Positions 35,717 to 43,574 of a stretch of 64,000 nucleotides of DNA are shown here, piece by piece (positions within the stretch are counted from its first letter, which is position 1; each line of letters begins with the position of its first letter). The stretch is taken from NCBI GenBank assembly GCA_046299555.1, contig JBKBHS010000001.1, positions 372,001-436,000 on the forward strand, in the 5' to 3' direction. The stretch comes from CALKJP01 sp046299555 (GTDB lineage Bacteria > Bacteroidota > Bacteroidia > JACCXN01). A program made the position numbers and the translations under genes. The notes under the pieces are model-generated. The model searched no databases. It had not been told where the DNA came from and saw only the letters and a list, made by a program, of their open reading frames with translations.

Positions 35717-36949
35717 ATGTTTAACTTGCAAATTTCTAAAGCAGCTCTTTTGCTTTTGTTTATAAGCAAAGGAGCTGTTTTGTTTTCACAAAATAGTTGG
35801 CAAACTTTTGATACACAAAACTCCGGCTTGCCCGAAAATACCGTTCGATGTTTAGCCATTGATCAGCAACATAAAAAATGGATTGGTACCGATGGTGGCC
35901 TTGCGGTATATAATGATACTATTTGGCAAATATTTAATACCTCCAATTCGCCTTTAACCAGCAATTCTATTCGCGCTCTAAGAATCGACAAAAATAACCA
36001 TGTCTGGATTGGCACATTTACGGGAGGGCTGTACAAATACGACCAGCAGGGAAACTGGATAAATTATAATACTTCCAATTCAGGAATAAGCGATGATTTT
36101 GTAAGAGCCATTGCTTTTGATACACTCAACAATTTATGGATAGGTACAACCGATGGATTAAATTATTTTGACGGAAACAATTGGACGGTTTTTAATACCT
36201 CAAACAGTACGCTTTCTTCTAATAATATTACTACCATTCAAGTAGGGAAAGACAATCGAAAGTATATAGGAACCATTAATGGCGGGTTGGTTTATTACAA
36301 TGATACCTCCTTTACTATATATTATAATACCAGTTCCAACATGCCCGATAACAGTGCCTTGCATATAGCATTAGACTCTAATGATTTTCGCTGGGTAGCT
36401 ACGCCATCGGCAGGATTAGTAGCTCATTTGAATGGCAGCGCGTGGCAGGTGTTTCATGAATTAAACTCAGGCATTCCGGCAAGCAGTGTAAATTATGTTG
36501 CCATAGACAAAGCGCAGACAAAGTTTTTGGCCATGCAACAAAATGGATTAGTGATGTTTAAAAACGGACAATGGACAAATTATACGAGTTCCAATAGCGG
36601 ATTGCCCGACAATTATTTACTCTCTCTAGCATTGGAAAAAGACTCTATTTTATGGATTGGTACCACAACACATGGACTTGTAAAATGGAACATGTATGCA
36701 ATTAATTTTATTGATTATTTAGAAAAAGAACATCAATGTTTAAACATTGTAAGTCTGACGAATTCACAAATACTATTTGATAAAATTTATGAAAACGCTG
36801 AGATTTATAACCTTTCCGGACAGCTGTGTGCTATGGCTAAAAATACCGACCAAATTTCTTTAAGCGGCTTTAATAATGGCGTTTATTTAGTTGTAATAAA
36901 GGGCAAGAATAGCATTTGTATGCATAAAGTTTTTGTACAAATGAATTAA
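35717..36949 (+). CDS. Two-component-regulator-propeller (Reg_prop) repeat T9SS protein
   Basis: A 410-aa secreted protein whose ATG immediately follows the preceding stop. After a signal peptide (residues 1-25, ending LFSQN) come six to seven Reg_prop repeats over about residues 30-330 (motif WIGTDGGLAVYNDTIWQIFN, with LWIGTTDGLNYFDGNNW). Such repeats form beta-propellers, usually in hybrid sensor kinases; no kinase is present here. The tail (AEIYNLSGQLCAM, FNNGVYLVVIKG) is a short or degenerate type A sorting domain. It is probably a surface binding protein co-expressed with the lysyl-oxidase-like protein. Confidence 0.8.
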   Translation: MFNLQISKAALLLLFISKGAVLFSQNSWQTFDTQNSGLPENTVRCLAIDQQHKKWIGTDGGLAVYNDTIWQIFNTSNSPLTSNSIRALRIDKNNHVWIGTFTGGLYKYDQQGNWINYNTSNSGISDDFVRAIAFDTLNNLWIGTTDGLNYFDGNNWTVFNTSNSTLSSNNITTIQVGKDNRKYIGTINGGLVYYNDTSFTIYYNTSSNMPDNSALHIALDSNDFRWVATPSAGLVAHLNGSAWQVFHELNSGIPASSVNYVAIDKAQTKFLAMQQNGLVMFKNGQWTNYTSSNSGLPDNYLLSLALEKDSILWIGTTTHGLVKWNMYAINFIDYLEKEHQCLNIVSLTNSQILFDKIYENAEIYNLSGQLCAMAKNTDQISLSGFNNGVYLVVIKGKNSICMHKVFVQMN

Positions 36950-37104
36950 AAATTACTTGTTTTTCTCACATATTTTTATAAATTCGTTTTGTTAAACTTT
37001 AAAATGTATGCTTATGGCACACTTTACTTTTTTAAGGGCAGGGTTTGGTAAAATTACCCCCACCATTTAACTAATTGGTTATTAGTGTTTTGCACAATGG
37101 TACT

Positions 37105-37212
37105 ATGCAGCAAATAATAAGCCTAACGCTACCTGCCGAAGGCTTGTATTTATTGCAGGTGCAATACAGCAATGGCTCTTACGAAAGCAAGAAAATACAT
37201 ATTGTAAAATAA
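37105..37212 (+). pseudogene. Remnant of a T9SS C-terminal domain
   Basis: An isolated 35-codon ORF reads ISLTLPAEGLYLLQVQYSNG and YESKKIHIVK. It is nearly the same as the C-terminus of the protein encoded just downstream (ISLTLPVEGLYLLQVQYSNG). It has no signal peptide or upstream domain and is the last piece of a deleted paralogue. The ATG at 37105 is probably a chance methionine. Confidence 0.75.
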
Positions 37213-37218
37213 AAGCCA

Positions 37219-38703
37219 ATGCCCCAAAGCATTTTTATATCAATTTTACTTTTATTCCTGAGCCTTTCTTTACAGGCTCAGGAATATTTTAATAAAAGTT
37301 ATTCTCCTTATTTACCCTATACAAGTACACAATATATACCGGTAGGGGCATTAAATTCTTGCGAAACAAGCATAGGGTATATTATGGGAGGGACATACCC
37401 TACAACGGATAGGAGGGTATTATATATAATAGTAACCAATTTTAATGGTGATACAATTAGTACAAAAACATACGGGGATATTGGGGAAGTGCTTTATCCC
37501 GGTGCCGGAGGAGGCTTATTTGCTACAATAGACGGTAATTTTGCTATATCCGGTTCATATAAAAAAGACTCTTTAGATGATGATGGACTATTAGTAAAAT
37601 TAAGCATGTTTGGCGATACATTATGGACAAAAAAATATGGCTCCCCCACCGAAGAAATATTTTATTGTGGCACCCAAAGCGCAGAGGGCACTTATTACTT
37701 AGCAGGCACGGCATACGATACGGTAGGATTGCATTACGATATGTACGTGGTAAAAGCCGATAGCCTTGGCAATACCATATGGGAGAAAAAATACGGAGGA
37801 GCAGAGAGCCAATCCGCCAGCAATATACAAATAACCATGGATGGCAATGTATTAATAAGCGGTTATAGTGGCAGCGGCAATACCTATAATGCCCTTGCCA
37901 TAAAATTAGATACGGCAGGTAATGTGTTATGGACACACAGCATAAATACCAACGGAGGGGGCGGCAATAAATTTATTGAAACTTCAGATGGAGGTTATTT
38001 ATATTACGGTGGTTATAAAATAAGTTCATTACCTAATTATAGGCAATATTTTATACAAAAACTAAATGGTGCAAAGCAGGTGCAATGGGAATTAAAATTT
38101 GCGGATGCTGTGAATAGAATTAACAGTTTAGCATATTGCATAGAAGATAATGAATCGTTTATTTTTACAGGAGGACATCAAGATCCTCAAATCAATAAAA
38201 ATCATGGAATTGTTTTAAAAGTAGGGAGTAATGGGCAAATAATTTGGAAAAGAAGTATTAATAAATTTGAACGAGATAATTATTCCTATTGTATAAGAAA
38301 AACGAGCGATGGGGGTTTTATCATAGCGGGTTTTGGCTCGGAGTTTTTGCCCAATGGCATGTATAGCCAAGAGGCATGGCTATGCAAAGTAGATAGCTTT
38401 GGCTGCCTGCAACAAGGCTGCGAGCTCTTAGATGTCATAGAAGAAGAAACAGCTGCACAACAAGCAGCGCTAAGCATTTACCCCAACCCCAGCAAGGGCA
38501 TATTTTACCTACAAAGCAGCCAAGCCATAAGCCAATTAAGCATTTACGATATATCGGGCAAATTAGTGCATACACAAAATGTAATGGGTAGCTCGCAAGA
38601 GCCAATAAGCCTAACGCTTCCTGTAGAAGGCTTATATTTATTGCAGGTGCAATACAGCAATGGCACTTACGAAAGCAAGAAAGTACAAATAAGCCCTCAT
38701 TAG
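37219..38703 (+). CDS. T9SS type A beta-propeller-like cargo protein
   Basis: A 494-aa protein with a signal peptide (1-20, ending SLQAQ). It carries about six repeats of roughly 50 residues (motif GDTLWTKKYGSPTEE, GNTIWEKKYGGAESQ, then a TxDGNxxxSG element), a blade-like pattern common in Bacteroidota secreted proteins. A type A sorting domain occupies about 420-494 (LSIYPNPSKGIFYL, VEGLYLLQVQYSNG). Its function beyond surface binding is unknown. The stop lies inside the start of an extragenic palindromic repeat. Confidence 0.78.
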   Translation: MPQSIFISILLLFLSLSLQAQEYFNKSYSPYLPYTSTQYIPVGALNSCETSIGYIMGGTYPTTDRRVLYIIVTNFNGDTISTKTYGDIGEVLYPGAGGGLFATIDGNFAISGSYKKDSLDDDGLLVKLSMFGDTLWTKKYGSPTEEIFYCGTQSAEGTYYLAGTAYDTVGLHYDMYVVKADSLGNTIWEKKYGGAESQSASNIQITMDGNVLISGYSGSGNTYNALAIKLDTAGNVLWTHSINTNGGGGNKFIETSDGGYLYYGGYKISSLPNYRQYFIQKLNGAKQVQWELKFADAVNRINSLAYCIEDNESFIFTGGHQDPQINKNHGIVLKVGSNGQIIWKRSINKFERDNYSYCIRKTSDGGFIIAGFGSEFLPNGMYSQEAWLCKVDSFGCLQQGCELLDVIEEETAAQQAALSIYPNPSKGIFYLQSSQAISQLSIYDISGKLVHTQNVMGSSQEPISLTLPVEGLYLLQVQYSNGTYESKKVQISPH

Positions 38704-38784
38704 TCCTCCCTTTAGGGGAGAAAAAGCTCCTCTCTTGAGAGAGCCTGTCCCGATTTATCGAAAGAGTAAGGGTGGTGTTAATCT
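38702..38784. repeat. Extragenic palindromic repeat between convergent genes
   Basis: It includes CTCTCTTGAGAGAG (about 38730-38743), CCCGATTTATCG (38749-38760) and GAGTAAGGGTGG. The same succession occurs at 7887-7935, and part of it at 7990-8020. The palindromes could end transcription from both sides. The element runs into the gatA stop codon. Confidence 0.55.
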
Positions 38785-40214
38785 CTCATCAATTCATTTG
38801 AAAAAGCCAATAGCTTTTCTTCTTCAAACATATTGGCCATTAACTGTACGCCAAAAGGCATACCGTTACTATGTTTGCCTAATGGAAGCGAAATAGCAGG
38901 AACGCCTATTAAATTAGCCTGTACCGTAAAAATATCTTCTAAGTACATGGCAACAGGGTCGGTAGATTTTTGCCCGAATTCAAATGCTGTGCCGGGAGTA
39001 GAGGGCAATAAAATAAAATCGTAATGCGATAATATTTCTTTGGTTTTATCCTGTAAAATTCTTCTTACTTTTTGTGCTTTAGAGTAGTAGGCATCGTAAT
39101 ATCCGGAACTAAGTACAAATGTTCCGAGCATAATTCTGCGTTTTACTTCTTTGCCAAAACCTTCGCTGCGCGATTTTTTATAAGTAGATTCTAAATCTGT
39201 TGCATTGGGGCTTCGATAGCCAAAATGCACTCCGTCATAGCGCGATAAATTAGAAGAAGCTTCGGCTGTGGTTAATACATAGTAGGCAGGAACTAAAAAA
39301 TCTAAATAAGGAAAATCAACTCCTTCTACCGTGTGTCCTTCCGCTTTTAGCTTTTCAATATAATTGCTGAAAAAGTTTTTTATTTCAGGGTTTAAACCAT
39401 CGTTGTTTAAACAATCATTTATGTAAGCAATTTTTACTTTTTTGCCTTTTAAAGCGTCTAATTTTTGGCTGTATGCACTAACAGGTTTTGAAGAGGCTGT
39501 GCTGTCAAATTCATCTTTTCCTGCAATTACTTCCATTACCAAAGCAGCGTCTTCCACATTTTTTGTCAAAGGACCTATCTGGTCAAATGAGGATGCATAA
39601 GCAATTAGACCCCATCTGGAAACACGCCCGTAGGTTGGTTTTAGACCCACTACTCCACAAAATGATGCCGGTTGGCGAATAGAGCCTCCCGTATCGGAGC
39701 CTAAGGCTACATGGCATAAATCTGCAGCAACAGCGGCTGCAGAGCCTCCTGATGAGCCCCCGGGAACACATTTTTCATTTAACGGATTTAATACTTTTCC
39801 ATAGGCGGAGTTTTCGTTAGAGCTGCCCATGGCAAATTCATCGCAGTTTAAACGGCCAATTATAATGGCGTCTTCTGCCAATAAGCGTTCAACTACCGTA
39901 GCGCTAAAGAGCGATTCAAAATTTTCTAAAATTTTTGAAGAGGCCGAAACTTTATGATTTTTATAACAGATATTGTCTTTAATTCCAACAATAACTCCCG
40001 CCAGTTTTCCTGCCGAATTATTTTTGAGTTTTTCATCTACCTCTTTTGCCTTTGCTAAAGCGCTTTCGGCAAATACTTCCAAATATGCGTTGAGGTGTTT
40101 TTTTTCTTCTATACGGTTAAGATATTCCTTTACAAGATTAACGCAATTGGTTTCATTATTGCGCAATGCATGTTGAATTTCTGCAATAGAAGAATAGCTG
40201 AGTGTGGAATTCAT
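38778..40214 (-). CDS. gatA: Asp-tRNA(Asn)/Glu-tRNA(Gln) amidotransferase subunit A
   Basis: A 478-aa amidase-signature subunit of GatCAB, which converts misacylated Glu-tRNA(Gln) to Gln-tRNA(Gln). Visible are VGIKDNICYKN with the catalytic Lys, GSSNENSAYGKVLNP, CVPGGSSGGSAAAVAA and GSDTGGSIRQPASFCG with the Ser-cisSer-Lys triad, and GLKPTYGRVSR. The length is normal for GatA. No gatB or gatC is in this window, so the subunits are encoded separately. Confidence 0.93.
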   Translation of the reverse strand: MNSTLSYSSIAEIQHALRNNETNCVNLVKEYLNRIEEKKHLNAYLEVFAESALAKAKEVDEKLKNNSAGKLAGVIVGIKDNICYKNHKVSASSKILENFESLFSATVVERLLAEDAIIIGRLNCDEFAMGSSNENSAYGKVLNPLNEKCVPGGSSGGSAAAVAADLCHVALGSDTGGSIRQPASFCGVVGLKPTYGRVSRWGLIAYASSFDQIGPLTKNVEDAALVMEVIAGKDEFDSTASSKPVSAYSQKLDALKGKKVKIAYINDCLNNDGLNPEIKNFFSNYIEKLKAEGHTVEGVDFPYLDFLVPAYYVLTTAEASSNLSRYDGVHFGYRSPNATDLESTYKKSRSEGFGKEVKRRIMLGTFVLSSGYYDAYYSKAQKVRRILQDKTKEILSHYDFILLPSTPGTAFEFGQKSTDPVAMYLEDIFTVQANLIGVPAISLPLGKHSNGMPFGVQLMANMFEEEKLLAFSNELMRD

Positions 40215-40271
40215 TCAATACTAAAATTAGCTTCTTTTAAAAAGAAGTAAAAACAACAGGATAAAGGGCAA

Positions 40272-40469
40272 TTAGTCTTTTTTCTCAGGCTGATTGGTTG
40301 AGTTTTCTTCGGGTTTTTGAGCATCTTTAAACTCTTTTATGCCTTGACCAACACCCTTCATTAATTCAGGTATTTTTTTTGCACCAAAAAGTAAAACTAC
40401 AACCAACAAAATTAAAACCACCTGCCAGGGGCCAATTGCGCCAAGTATTATTGAAGCGTTCATAAACAT
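40272..40469 (-). CDS. tatA: Sec-independent protein translocase subunit TatA/E
   Basis: A 65-aa protein: a short N-terminal TM helix (about residues 12-28, VVLILLVVVLLF), the hinge FGAKKIPELMKGVGQGIKEF, an amphipathic helix and a charged tail. TatA oligomers form the pore for folded Tat substrates. It is separated from gatA by 57 bp and has a TATCTTTG promoter box upstream. Confidence 0.92.
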   Translation of the reverse strand: MFMNASIILGAIGPWQVVLILLVVVLLFGAKKIPELMKGVGQGIKEFKDAQKPEENSTNQPEKKD

Positions 40470-40483
40470 TAGTTTTGGAAGTG

Positions 40484-40491
40484 CAAAGATA
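40484..40491 (-). promoter_or_regulatory. -7 box of tatA
   Basis: On the minus strand, TATCTTTG followed by CACTTCC lies 14 bp before the tatA ATG. It fits the Bacteroidota TAnnTTTG consensus; the -33 region is weak. Confidence 0.5.
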
Positions 40492-40509
40492 CGAATAATA
40501 AATGCTTTT

Positions 40510-40541
40510 AAAAAAGGCTTTAGTTAACTAAAGCCTTTTTT
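40510..40541. terminator. Bidirectional terminator between rng and tatA
   Basis: A perfect 32-bp inverted repeat: AAAAAAGGCTTTAGTT followed by its reverse complement. It covers the end of rng and can act in both directions. Confidence 0.85.
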
Positions 40542-42087
40542 AAATTTTTATCTCTTCTTCACCTTTAAAAATGCGGTATTCCAGCATGTGATAAGCGGTT
40601 ATGGGCTGTATGTTTACCCATTGTTTGTATTTAAAAAACCATTTTAAGCGTAATGATGGGAATCCCTGAGTAAGGTATGCAGCAATGTATGGATGCGCAT
40701 GTATGCTCAGGTTTTTCTCTTTTTGTTCGGTAATAATATAGCGTAAATTGGTTTCTATTTCATCGGTAAGCAATATGCTGGCTTGAACTTCTCCGGTGCC
40801 TCCGCAGGCAGGACATTTTTCGGTTGTTTTTACTTCAACTTCAGGCCTTACTCGTTCGCGGGTAATTTGTACCAATCCGAATTTACTTGGTGGTAAAATA
40901 GTGTGCTTGGCTTTATCGTCAGCCATTTCATCTTTTAATCGTTGATATAAAATTTTGCGATTTTCGGGGTCGTGCATGTCAATAAAGTCCACTACAATAA
41001 TTCCGCCCATATCGCGTAATCGGAGCTGACGAGCTATTTCAACAGCGGCTTCGAGGTTTACTTCAAAAGCATTGCTTTCTTGGCTCATATCGCTTTTGGA
41101 ACGATTACCGCTATTTACATCAATAACATGTAGCGCTTCTGTTTTTTCAATAATTAAATAAGCGCCACTTTTCATGGTAACGGTTTTCCCGAATAATGAT
41201 TTAATTTGTTTTTCAAGTCCAAAGTGCTCAAAAATAGGGAGGCTTGATTTATAAATTTTTAAGATATTTTCTTTTTCGGGAGCAATGTTTTGTAAATAGT
41301 TTTTTATTTCGTCATAAACTTCTTGGTCGTTTACGGTAATACTGCTATAAGATGAATTAAGCATGTCGCGCAAAAAAGCCGATGCTCTGTCTAATTCGCC
41401 CAATGCTTTGTAGGGAGGGTTGGCGTGTTTTAATTCTTTAAATAAATCATCCCATTTTTTCAACAGGTCTTTAAGGTCGTTTTCAAGTTCCGAAACACTT
41501 TTACCCTCGGCAACGGTGCGAACAATAACCCCAAAGTTTTTTGGTTTTATGTTGAGCATTAGTTTTTTGAGGCGTTCTTTTTCTTCGCTGTTTTTAATTT
41601 TTTGCGAAACAGAAACGCGTTCTGAAAAGGGTACCAAAACAAGGTAACGTCCCGCTATAGATATTTCGGAACTTATTCGTGGTCCTTTGGTAGAGATGGG
41701 TTCTTTGGCAATTTGTATTATAATTTCTTGTCCTGACTGAAGGACATCGCTTATTTTACCGTCTTTTCTAATATCTTCTTCGTTTTTAAAATATAATAAC
41801 GAAGAAGTATTTTGTTTTCCGGAGCGAACATCTTTAACGTATTTATTTAAAGATAATACTTGTGGGCCTAAGTCTAAATAATGCAAAAAGGCGTCTTTTT
41901 CGTGCCCAACATCCACAAATGCAGCATTAAGCCCCTGCATTACTTTTTTAACTTTTCCCAGGTAAATATCGCCAACCGAAAAAGCAATATTTTTCTTTTC
42001 ACGATGAAGCTCAATCAGTCTTTTATCTTTCATCAGCGCAATGAGCATTTCATTGGGCTGTGAATTAATAACGAGTTCGTAACTCAC
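40540..42087 (-). CDS. rng: Ribonuclease G (Rne/Rng family endoribonuclease)
   Basis: A 515-aa enzyme for rRNA maturation and mRNA decay. An S1 domain lies at about 37-125 (VGDIYLGKVKKVMQGLNAAFVD), followed by the RNase E/G catalytic core. The active-site pair sits in LHVIDVNSGNR and GGIIVVDFIDM, and the zinc-link is CPACGG. It ends without the long scaffold tail of RNase E, so it is RNase G-like. The upstream neighbour is the small mS38-like gene, with a hairpin between. Confidence 0.93.
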   Translation of the reverse strand: MSYELVINSQPNEMLIALMKDKRLIELHREKKNIAFSVGDIYLGKVKKVMQGLNAAFVDVGHEKDAFLHYLDLGPQVLSLNKYVKDVRSGKQNTSSLLYFKNEEDIRKDGKISDVLQSGQEIIIQIAKEPISTKGPRISSEISIAGRYLVLVPFSERVSVSQKIKNSEEKERLKKLMLNIKPKNFGVIVRTVAEGKSVSELENDLKDLLKKWDDLFKELKHANPPYKALGELDRASAFLRDMLNSSYSSITVNDQEVYDEIKNYLQNIAPEKENILKIYKSSLPIFEHFGLEKQIKSLFGKTVTMKSGAYLIIEKTEALHVIDVNSGNRSKSDMSQESNAFEVNLEAAVEIARQLRLRDMGGIIVVDFIDMHDPENRKILYQRLKDEMADDKAKHTILPPSKFGLVQITRERVRPEVEVKTTEKCPACGGTGEVQASILLTDEIETNLRYIITEQKEKNLSIHAHPYIAAYLTQGFPSLRLKWFFKYKQWVNIQPITAYHMLEYRIFKGEEEIKI

Positions 42088-42115
42088 ATTACCGATTTTA
42101 AGTGAAACAACAATA

Positions 42116-42140
42116 GCCCAAAGGCAAAGCGCTTTTGGGC
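42116..42140 (-). terminator. Hairpin downstream of the mS38-like gene
   Basis: GCCCAAA and TTTGGGC form a 7-bp stem with an 11-nt loop. On the minus strand it follows the small ribosomal gene and precedes a moderately T-rich stretch, so it could end or attenuate transcription before rng. Confidence 0.5.
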
Positions 42141-42194
42141 GTTGGCTATCAATGAAGGAGGAACGTAAATTCCTTTTCGACTAAAAAGTAAAAA

Positions 42195-42290
42195 CTATTT
42201 GTTTTTCTTTTTATGTCTGTTTTTTCTTAAGCGCTTTTTACGCTTGTGCGTAGCCATTTTGTGTCTTTTTCTTTTTTTACCGCTTGGCAT
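42195..42290 (-). CDS. AURKAIP1/COX24 (mS38-like) small basic ribosomal protein
   Basis: A 31-residue ORF reads MPSGKKRKRHKMATHKRK then KRLRKNRHKKKNK. This pattern is conserved in Bacteroidota and belongs to the AURKAIP1/COX24 C-terminal family, whose mitochondrial member mS38 binds small-subunit rRNA. It is extremely basic (mostly Lys, Arg and His). It lies 13 bp downstream of the TPR gene at 42304. The family is often missed by gene finders because of its length. Confidence 0.85.
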   Translation of the reverse strand: MPSGKKRKRHKMATHKRKKRLRKNRHKKKNK

Positions 42291-42303
42291 AGTCTTTTTG
42301 TTT

Positions 42304-43119
42304 TTAATTAGTAATTTCTTTTTTTAGCTTTTCTATATATCTTGTTACATCGGCTGCAATATTAGGGTTTTTAACAGCCGATACATAAAGCTCATAATGT
42401 TTTATGGCGTTATTTATATCGCCTTTTTGTTCATATACATCGCCAATGTATAAGTAGGCTTCAATGTAATTGGGGTCAATAGTTAGCACTTTATTAAAAC
42501 GTTCGATGGCTTTGTCAAATTGACCCGATTTTACCGAAAACAAACCAAGATTTAAATGTGCTTTTATGTTAGTAGAGTCTTTTTCTAAAACAGTTCTTAA
42601 TAAGCCTATACCTTTCATAGGCTCTGACGAAGCTTCTACATAACAAGCACCAAGGTTAATCTGTGCATCAATGTTGTTTGGATTTAATTCCAAAACTTTT
42701 TCATAGCTTCTAATGGCTCCATCATAAGCCAACTGCTTTTCGGAAGGAATGGTAAAACTTGCCGCAAAAAAGAAATGGTCGGCAGCGTTTTGCCATGCTT
42801 CTTCGGTATTTTTTATTCGTGCCGATTTTTCGGCATACAATGCCGATGCTAAAGGTTGTTGAGTAGTATCTAAGATGGCTACAATTTTGTCAAAAGCTTC
42901 TGCCGTGTTTTGCTTTTCTAATTCTTCAATGCTTTTAAGTGTAGTTTCACTCAACAATTTCTTGGCTTCGGCTATGGGGTCTGAACTGCTTAATTCCTCA
43001 TGTTCATGCCCATTATCTTGGCTATTTGGTTTTTGGTTTTTGGGAGCAAAATATAAAAGAACGATTAAAAGCAAAGCCCCAACAATTAATAAATATTGTT
43101 TGGTGTTAAGGCTTTGCAT
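42304..43119 (-). CDS. TPR protein with N-terminal membrane anchor
   Basis: A 271-aa protein: N-terminal TM helix (about 8-25, YLLIVGALLLIVLLYFAPK), a linker with acidic residues, then several tetratricopeptide repeats from about residue 115 to 262 (LELNPNNIDAQINLGACYVEA, IERFNKVLTIDPNYIEAYLY). TPRs bind proteins; the partner is unknown. It lies 14 bp downstream of the HU gene and may be in the same transcript. Confidence 0.82.
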   Translation of the reverse strand: MQSLNTKQYLLIVGALLLIVLLYFAPKNQKPNSQDNGHEHEELSSSDPIAEAKKLLSETTLKSIEELEKQNTAEAFDKIVAILDTTQQPLASALYAEKSARIKNTEEAWQNAADHFFFAASFTIPSEKQLAYDGAIRSYEKVLELNPNNIDAQINLGACYVEASSEPMKGIGLLRTVLEKDSTNIKAHLNLGLFSVKSGQFDKAIERFNKVLTIDPNYIEAYLYIGDVYEQKGDINNAIKHYELYVSAVKNPNIAADVTRYIEKLKKEITN

Positions 43120-43133
43120 TTAATTTCAAAAAT

Positions 43134-43430
43134 TTAATTGTTTTCAATTTTAACGTTTTTCTTTACTTTTTCTAAAAATACTTTAGCCGGTTTAAATGCA
43201 GGAACGTAATGTGCAGGTATAATAATAGTAGTATTTTTAGAAATGTTTCTTCCGGTTTTTTCAGCACGTTTTTTTACTATAAAACTTCCAAACCCTCTTA
43301 AATAAACATTGTTTCCTTTTGATAAGGAGTCTTTAATGCTTTTCATGGCTGCTTCTATAACAGCTTGAGCAGCCAATTTTTCAACTCCGGTTTTCTCTGA
43401 TACTTCTGCAACTAAATCTGCTTTTGTCAT
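43134..43430 (-). CDS. hup: HU family DNA-binding protein
   Basis: A 98-aa nucleoid protein: MTKADLVAEVSEKTG, the flexible arm motif GRNISKNTTIIIPAHYVPAF and the dimerising helices at the N-terminus match HU/IHF. It bends and wraps DNA as a dimer. The family-typical RxxRxGRNP is slightly altered (KKRAEKTGRNIS), which is common in Bacteroidota. A good promoter lies at 43488-43495. Confidence 0.93.
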   Translation of the reverse strand: MTKADLVAEVSEKTGVEKLAAQAVIEAAMKSIKDSLSKGNNVYLRGFGSFIVKKRAEKTGRNISKNTTIIIPAHYVPAFKPAKVFLEKVKKNVKIENN

Positions 43431-43487
43431 TGTTAATTCGTGTTAGGTTAGTTACTTGATTATTAATTCGTTTTGTTTATGGGGCTG

Positions 43488-43495
43488 CAAAGATA
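43488..43495 (-). promoter_or_regulatory. Promoter -7 box of the HU gene
   Basis: On the minus strand TATCTTTG is followed at once by CAGCCCC, exactly the arrangement seen upstream of rplU. A TTTTTG is found 24 bp upstream (43520-43525), a rather long spacer for a -33 element. Confidence 0.55.
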
Positions 43496-43574
43496 ATTGT
43501 TAATATCAAATTTAAAAACAAAAAGGCTAAATTTGGAGTTTAATATCCGACAAAGTTTTTAAAACCCTTGATGA

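Noticed and set aside
37544..37936. A 130-codon minus-strand frame inside the T9SS gene at 37219
   Set aside because: It is antisense to an intact gene with signal peptide and sorting domain, and has no coding features of its own.
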